Shown here: in pieces, positions 8,185 through 12,000 of the stretch
How the letters are laid out: every line of letters begins with the position of its first letter
Position numbering within the stretch: position 1 is the stretch's first letter
NCBI GenBank assembly: GCA_003024985.2
Contig: PXIH01S0020690.1
Origin: Euperipatoides rowelli
Taxonomy: Eukaryota > Onychophora > Udeonychophora > Euonychophora > Peripatopsidae
Length of the DNA stretch: 12,000 nt
Direction: 5' to 3' (one strand)
Made by a program: the position numbers and the translations under genes
The notes under the pieces: generated by a model
What the model was told of the DNA's origin: nothing
Databases searched by the model: none
The model's input: the letters and a program-made list of their open reading frames with translations, nothing else

Positions 8185-8339
8185 ATGTGTATTGTAAATG
8201 ATAATGGTAATTATTTAATAGAAGTAAAAAACGAATGGATATATAAAATAGACACTGATACTATACATACAATATACATAAAAAAATTAAAGCTATAACA
8301 GAAAGTGGATATGATATAGAATTATATATCCATAATTAA
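8185..8339 (+). other. Possible small ORF broken at an A7 run
   Basis: An ATG at 8185 opens 37 codons (MCIVNDNGNYLIEVKNEWIY...) ending at a TAA at 8296-8298. Immediately after a run of seven A residues (8280-8286), another frame continues with protein-like sequence (ITESGYDIELYIHN) to a TAA at 8337-8339. A change of one A in the run would join the two, so this may be a single gene of about 50 residues with a homopolymer error or a decayed gene. The rest of the gap between 8128 and 8368 is A/T-rich with a diverged repeat of an AAATTCTTCC-like word near 8150 and 8175. Nothing else is seen there. Confidence 0.3.
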
Positions 8340-8368
8340 AAAAAAGAACGTTTTAAAAAATTATTGTG

Positions 8369-8401
8369 ATTTTTTAATGGAATTTTTTTCCATTAAAAAA
8401 T
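8369..8401 (-). terminator. Palindromic 3'-end hairpin of the MCP gene
   Basis: Fourteen-base arms (8369-8382 and 8388-8401) pair perfectly around a T5 loop, again with the TTTTTAATGG/CCATTAAAAA core. On the minus strand it lies at the end of the MCP transcription unit and overlaps the likely MCP stop codon at 8395-8393. The hairpin's position downstream of the intron, rather than after the in-frame stop at 8896, supports transcription running through the intron. Confidence 0.7.
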
Positions 8402-8425
8402 GATAATAAATCCAAAAAACCCCCT
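8393..8425 (-). CDS. MCP: Candidate 3' exon of the major capsid protein
   Basis: Directly after the structured intron, the minus strand offers a very short frame rich in Gly and Phe (contains GFFGF) ending with TAA at 8395-8393. The MCPs of this virus group end with a short Gly-rich, aromatic segment just after the conserved ...TALNNN.. region, so a short exon of this kind is what is expected. The exact boundary is unsettled. A group I intron must end in G, and G residues on the minus strand at 8426, 8424, 8423 or 8421 are all possible. The GFFGF frame fits an end at 8424 or 8421, while an end at 8426 gives another frame that stops at 8376-8374. Confidence 0.5.
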   Translation of the reverse strand, partial: RGFFGFIIIF

Positions 8426-8953
8426 CTAGAGGACGGGAAAACCCAGAGCTCCTCCACTTCGGTGATCGAACTATTCTTTTGAATAGAACCTCTATGCTTC
8501 CCGAGTGTCAATTTTCAATTCACTCGATCACATAAAGCACCACTCGTATCCGTTGGATCCTTATGGTGGCCTGACTGTACATTGAGCCTCCCTTAAAAAG
8601 GGTGACCGGTTGATGACCCAGTCGATAGCGATATCACTAAAAGTTACCCTTTAGCTACACCGACGGTCTTGTCCATTTTACTGAATTTTGACCGTTTTCA
8701 TCAACCTTGCCTGTTCCGTGAAGTTTCACGTTAGGTGTCGACTGTCGTCGACGTACCACTTACAACCACTACTTTGATTTAATCAAAGGCCCGATTGCAA
8801 GCCGACTAGACGGTTCCAAGGTACCATGTTAATTCATGGTTCCAATTGGTGCCTCGCGACACCACCTCCGCCTGTTTCGCACAAGTATTTCTTTGTTAGC
8901 AGCACCATCGTAGACTACGTGGCACTACAAATGATACAAGAAAAATATTTTTC
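8426..8953 (-). ncRNA. Group I self-splicing intron in the MCP gene
   Basis: On the MCP sense strand this GC-richer, non-coding stretch contains the group I core in canonical order. P1: the exon end UUCGCAU (8960-8954) pairs with the internal guide GUGCGAA (8882-8876), with a U.G wobble at the splice site. P3: GGUUGAUGA (8706-8698) with UCAUCAACC (8616-8608). P4: ACGGUC (8695-8690) with GACCGU (8668-8663). P7: GACUG (8623-8619) with CAGUC (8577-8573). P8: a CCCUU/AAGGG hairpin at 8602-8590. P9: CCAC/GUGG closing 8569-8540. P6 contains a CUAAAG/CUUUAG hairpin. A peripheral stem at 8863-8848 is capped by a GCGA tetraloop of the GNRA class, and an extra hairpin lies in the P1 loop (8926-8901). 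No open frame long enough for a homing endonuclease exists. The intron splits codon 457 of the MCP between its second and third base. The 3' end is approximate (8420s). Excision by two transesterifications starting with guanosine is the family's known mechanism; activity here is inferred. Confidence 0.88.
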
Positions 8954-10323
8954 ATGCGAATGATGTTGTTGTTTAATGCTGTAACAATGAACTCGAATGT
9001 TTGTGGGAAGTTTTGTCCACTTCCAGCAGGACCAGTACCAGCAGCACCAACTTTAGCAGCAGGGCTTGCAGTTGGTACAATACTAATATTAGTAAGTTTA
9101 CCATAATTGGTACTTCCCATAGGATCAATTTCGTTAAAGGCAAGTGAATATGAATATTCATGGAACCCGGTAAGTCCAGGAATTGTAGGCGCATGATACC
9201 ATGGATTAACCAACGAAAAGTAATCACTGCCCATATGATTCAACCGATTTGTATTTTCATAAATAAGGGTAGTATGATGTATAGGATCAAAAGCACCGGT
9301 TGAGGGCTCTAAAATAACAGTTGTTGACGTAATAACAGGAGAAGCGGTTGTATAGTTTGAAGGTTGATTAGAAAAGGTTGTATTTCTAACAGCAAAGAAA
9401 AGTGCTTTAATAGCATGAGAGAAGCGAATATCGTAGTTAGGAGCATCATTAGTTATTGGATTCCAAACATGACGTGGAGCAGTCTGAACTTGTTCAACCA
9501 AAATATCTCTTACAGAGCATCCCATACGTCTTCGCTCTTCATTAGAGACAATAGCATAGTTACCCCATACAGTTCCATGATGAAGAACAGGAGCCGTCGC
9601 AATATCGCTTGTAGCACCTACAACAGGTACAACAGTTTGTGATGCAACGGCTGCAATGTTGTCAAGAATCAACAAGCGTTGCCAGTCATGGAATTGGAAA
9701 TTAATTCTCATTTCATTGTATGGCAAAGCAGCAGTAGGAAGAGCAACTCCAGAATCACGTGAAAAGAAGAAGGGTAATGGCAAATTAAGGTCAGCTTCAG
9801 GAAGACTTACTGTTGCAGGAAGAACAGGTACAGGTTGTGGTTGAATAAGAGCAGAAATATTTCCAATCATATTATCGTAACCAACTGCCTTTGACGCAGG
9901 TGTTGTAAATGCAGCCCAGAAATCTAGATGATAATGATCAAATCTTGCTGCTACCAAATCATTAAACGTAATACTACATTCTCTGATTAAGTTATGCATA
10001 AAATTTCTACACCACCTAATTCTACCATTGGCACCAAATTGATTTGTTGTTAACAAAGTTACAGATGGAATTCTCACTCTTAGCCAAGTATACAACAAAT
10101 AATCTCCAGCCCTAGAAATGGATGCCGACCATTCGCTTCCAAAGTTAGCTGATCCGTTTGCTCTAGTTAAACTAACCGGTACTTGGGTAAACCATGTTGC
10201 TTTTCTAGTTTCTCTTACGAAATAAGCTGTGGATGTTTTACCACCATACATATATTTTTCAATTTCATCTTTAGTGGCGATATCGATGAAACCAGAAGTT
10301 ACATTTGACGAAGAAATAGACAT
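8954..10323 (-). CDS. MCP: Major capsid protein, exon 1 (double jelly-roll)
   Basis: This is the main structural protein of the icosahedral virion, forming trimeric capsomers. The 456 complete codons cover nearly the whole family length. Recognisable features are the N-terminal SGFIDIATKDEIEKYMYGG, the first jelly-roll with FGSEWSASISRAGDYLL (about residues 61-77), NFMHNLIRECSITFND (107-122), the highly conserved LPLPFFFSRDSGVALP (181-196) and PYNEMRIN (201-208), and the terminal FEFIVTALNNN. The resemblance to invertebrate iridescent virus MCPs is very strong. The reading frame runs past the intron boundary and stops at 8898-8896, adding 19 residues (MKNIFLVSF...RWCC) that do not fit the family; they are intron translation. 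The gene has a visibly higher GC content than its neighbours. AATAAATAA stands at 10338-10330 just before the ATG. It is divergent from VLTF3. Confidence 0.95.
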
Positions 10324-10514
10324 CTTTGTTTATTTATTACATTGCCAAGATTTAAATTTGAATACAATCAGATTACTATTTTTAAATGCTTTTAAAATTT
10401 GTCTTCTATTTTTATTGAACTGGATTTAGATAAAGATTTAGATTATAGAATAGTTCAAAATGACCATATTGCGAGGAGTTCTGCATAGTTTAAAAAATAA
10501 ATAATTAAAAGAAA
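10324..10514. promoter_or_regulatory. Divergent promoter region between MCP and VLTF3
   Basis: This 191-base AT-rich gap separates two divergent genes. AATAAATAA occurs close to both starts: at 10338-10330 on the minus strand (7 bases before the MCP ATG) and at 10496-10504 on the plus strand (10 bases before the VLTF3 ATG). The same word precedes the gene at 2570. It may mark transcript starts or A-rich leaders; with this base composition chance is not excluded. No gene is seen in the gap. Confidence 0.45.
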
Positions 10515-11666
10515 ATGATTAATGAAGATATAGACATTTTAAGTCTAGACAATAAAATTAAATTACATTTTGAATCAGAGGTCCAAAAATATAAACGATA
10601 TAATGAAAGATTGCTATGTATTGAAAATATTTTAAAAATTGAAAATTTGAGACCTAAAATACTTTTAGATCTATTAATGGATAAAAAATATTTAGAAAAA
10701 AAATTAGTTAATTTATCAAATCTTGACCTTTATAGTATTGAAACATCTGATATCATACATAGATATTTAACTATTATAAATACACCTTTAAACATAGAAG
10801 TTGCTTTAACTTCTCAAAAACCAACAGAAATTAATAATTTAGTTTTAAAAAGAAGGGAAACTGTACAAGAATTTATTAAAGTAGCAAAATCATATCTTAC
10901 AGAACCACTTTTAAAATCATTACAATTAATAGGAAATTTTGGAAAAGAAGATTTATTAAATTCCATACCAGTTGTATGTACATGTGGTAATGATAAAGAT
11001 TTTTATAAGGATGATGATATATATATATGTCAATTATGCAATGCTGAAACAGTTAAATTACTTAATTCAAGTAGTGTAAAGGATGGAGGGAGAATAAACG
11101 TTTGCAATAAGTACACTTATGATAGAAAAGTTCATTTTAAAGATTGTATAAATCAATATCAAGGTAAACAAAATACCAATATTAATCCAAGAATCTATGA
11201 TGAATTAGAAGAACAATTAGTTAATCATCAAATAATAGAACCGGCTAATAAAAAAGACAAATATGGAAATCCAATTAGTCAAAGTAAAAGATTTAAAATT
11301 GTTACCAGAGCCCATATACTATTTTTTTTAAAAGAACTTGGATATACAAAACATTATGAAGATACTATTCTTATTCATTATACATTAACAGGTAAAAGAC
11401 CTGATAATATAGAACATTTAGAAGAAAAATTAATGGCTGATTTTGACAAATTAACAGAACAATATGATTTGTTATTTAAAGATATCGAAAGAAAAAATTT
11501 TATAAATACCCAATATGTTTTATTTCAATTATTACGAAAACATGGTTACAATTGTAACAAAGATGATTTTGCTGTTTTAAAAACCACAGAGAGAAAAGCA
11601 TGTCATGATGATATATGCAAAACACTTTTTGATGCCTTAGGATGGAAATACATGTTTGTTATGTAA
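10515..11666 (+). CDS. VLTF3: Late transcription factor VLTF3-like protein
   Basis: Poxvirus late transcription factor 3 (A2L-type) homologues are core genes of nucleocytoplasmic large DNA viruses and direct the switch to late, structural gene transcription with the viral RNA polymerase. The 383 residues include an N-terminal helical region (1-145), a zinc-binding segment C155-x-C157 ... C172-x2-C175, and the conserved C-terminal block starting with YDRKVHFKDCINQYQGKQ (202-219), followed by NINPRIYDELEEQL. The tail YVLFQLLRKHGY ... DALGW is the other part of the family signature. The start follows an A-rich leader and is the first Met. It lies divergent to the MCP gene, one of the late genes such factors control, and 38 bases before the next plus-strand gene. 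No strong 3' hairpin follows; there is only a 10-base AACTATAGTT palindrome after the stop. Confidence 0.92.
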   Translation: MINEDIDILSLDNKIKLHFESEVQKYKRYNERLLCIENILKIENLRPKILLDLLMDKKYLEKKLVNLSNLDLYSIETSDIIHRYLTIINTPLNIEVALTSQKPTEINNLVLKRRETVQEFIKVAKSYLTEPLLKSLQLIGNFGKEDLLNSIPVVCTCGNDKDFYKDDDIYICQLCNAETVKLLNSSSVKDGGRINVCNKYTYDRKVHFKDCINQYQGKQNTNINPRIYDELEEQLVNHQIIEPANKKDKYGNPISQSKRFKIVTRAHILFFLKELGYTKHYEDTILIHYTLTGKRPDNIEHLEEKLMADFDKLTEQYDLLFKDIERKNFINTQYVLFQLLRKHGYNCNKDDFAVLKTTERKACHDDICKTLFDALGWKYMFVM

Positions 11667-11704
11667 ACTATAGTTAAAAGATTATCTTGTAAAATAGAAT
11701 AAAA

Positions 11705-12000
11705 ATGGATAAATACACAATACGTCAGTTATTTATGTATTTAAGCAATAACCAATATGTTTATTGTAGAAAATGTATATTTACACCTTTAAGGGGTGAT
11801 TTAAACGACTGTACAAATTGTCCCCAAAGTTATTCCAAAAATAAAGATATAATTTGGTTTTTAACTCCTCCCACAACACCAACTAATTATTATAGTTATT
11901 TAAAAGATTCTCATGATTACAAACAATCATGTATAGAAACAAGAGTTATAGTTGATTTTTGTGTTTGGTGTTCTTTAACTAATACAACGAGAACAAAAAA
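11705..12000 (+). CDS. Zinc-ribbon-like protein, 5' part, cut by the window edge
   Basis: An open frame from ATG at 11705 runs to the window end (98 codons and two bases). It begins MDKYTIRQLFMYLSNNQ and has a C21-x2-C24 ... C36-x2-C39 pattern typical of a small zinc ribbon. Further Cys residues follow near the end (FCVWC), so a second metal site may exist. Codon use is the same as in VLTF3, and the 38-base gap ending in AATAAAA suggests a separate short leader. The family is not recognised; nucleic-acid binding is a plausible inference for a zinc ribbon next to a transcription factor gene. The C-terminus lies outside the window. Confidence 0.75.
   Translation, partial: MDKYTIRQLFMYLSNNQYVYCRKCIFTPLRGDLNDCTNCPQSYSKNKDIIWFLTPPTTPTNYYSYLKDSHDYKQSCIETRVIVDFCVWCSLTNTTRTK

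Noticed and set aside
8400-8900. Ribosomal RNA fragment or other cellular contaminant
   Set aside because: The GC-richer, stem-rich look suggested rRNA at first, but the stems assemble into a group I core in register with the capsid gene, and no rRNA signature stretch is recognised.
8896-8953. The last 19 residues of the uninterrupted MCP frame as a real capsid C-terminus
   Set aside because: They follow the conserved family end, have no resemblance to it, and lie inside the P1 loop of the group I intron, after the predicted splice site.
8426-8953. Group II intron
   Set aside because: No domain V hairpin with its conserved closing sequence was found near the 3' end, and the 5' end is not GUGYG.
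8426-8953. Plus-strand group I element using GACTAGACGG at 8803-8812
   Set aside because: The word looks like an R element, but no matching S element with AGUC follows in order, whereas the minus strand gives a full set of pairings.
8973-9844. Open frames on either strand inside the MCP gene (8973-9227 minus, 9364-9642 and 9656-9844 plus)
   Set aside because: They are shadows of the capsid gene in other frames, with low-complexity or implausible composition.
10229-10429. Plus-strand frame spanning the MCP start and the MCP-VLTF3 gap
   Set aside because: Half of it is antisense to the capsid N-terminus and the rest is Leu/Phe-rich translation of AT-rich intergenic DNA.

Overview
The window reads as a stretch of a large AT-rich nucleocytoplasmic DNA virus (Nucleocytoviricota) of the iridovirus type. 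Three genes carry this assignment. They are a full-length double jelly-roll major capsid protein (MCP) that strongly resembles those of invertebrate iridescent viruses, a poxvirus-late-transcription-factor-3-like gene (VLTF3), and a eukaryote-type thymidylate kinase. Genes are densely packed on both strands, and short intergenic gaps are closed by AT-rich palindromes. There are no ribosomal RNA or tRNA genes and no bacterial-style ribosome binding sites.

Layout. Positions 1-2441 hold four minus-strand genes: the start of an unknown gene that leaves the window, thymidylate kinase, a 167-residue unknown, and a 328-residue unknown with a Cys cluster and an acidic tail. Positions 2570-5623 are plus strand: a protein with a putative hydrophobic hairpin, then a long Gly/Ser/Ala-rich fibre-like gene made of tail-fibre-type repeats and interrupted by three reading-frame breaks. 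Positions 5662-8127 return to the minus strand with a 716-residue protein ending in a Cys4 zinc-finger-like motif and a 100-residue CxxC protein. Positions 8128-8368 are nearly empty apart from a possible broken small ORF. Positions 8393-10323 are the MCP gene on the minus strand. From 10515 onward the plus strand holds VLTF3 and the start of a zinc-ribbon-like gene cut by the window edge.

The main finding is that the MCP gene is split close to its 3' end by a roughly 530-base structured element with the architecture of a group I self-splicing intron. P1 with a U.G pair at the splice site, P3, P4, P7, P8 and P9 can all be paired by eye and appear in canonical order on the MCP sense strand. 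No homing endonuclease is present. Only a short 3' exon remains downstream, so the uninterrupted reading frame gives a wrong C-terminus.

A second theme is gene ends. Four near-perfect palindromes of 12-15 bp arms sit at gene ends, three of them sharing a TTTTAATGG/CCATTAAAA core, which suggests hairpin-directed mRNA 3'-end formation. A third theme is broken frames in the fibre-like gene and in a small ORF, which could be sequencing or assembly errors or real gene decay.
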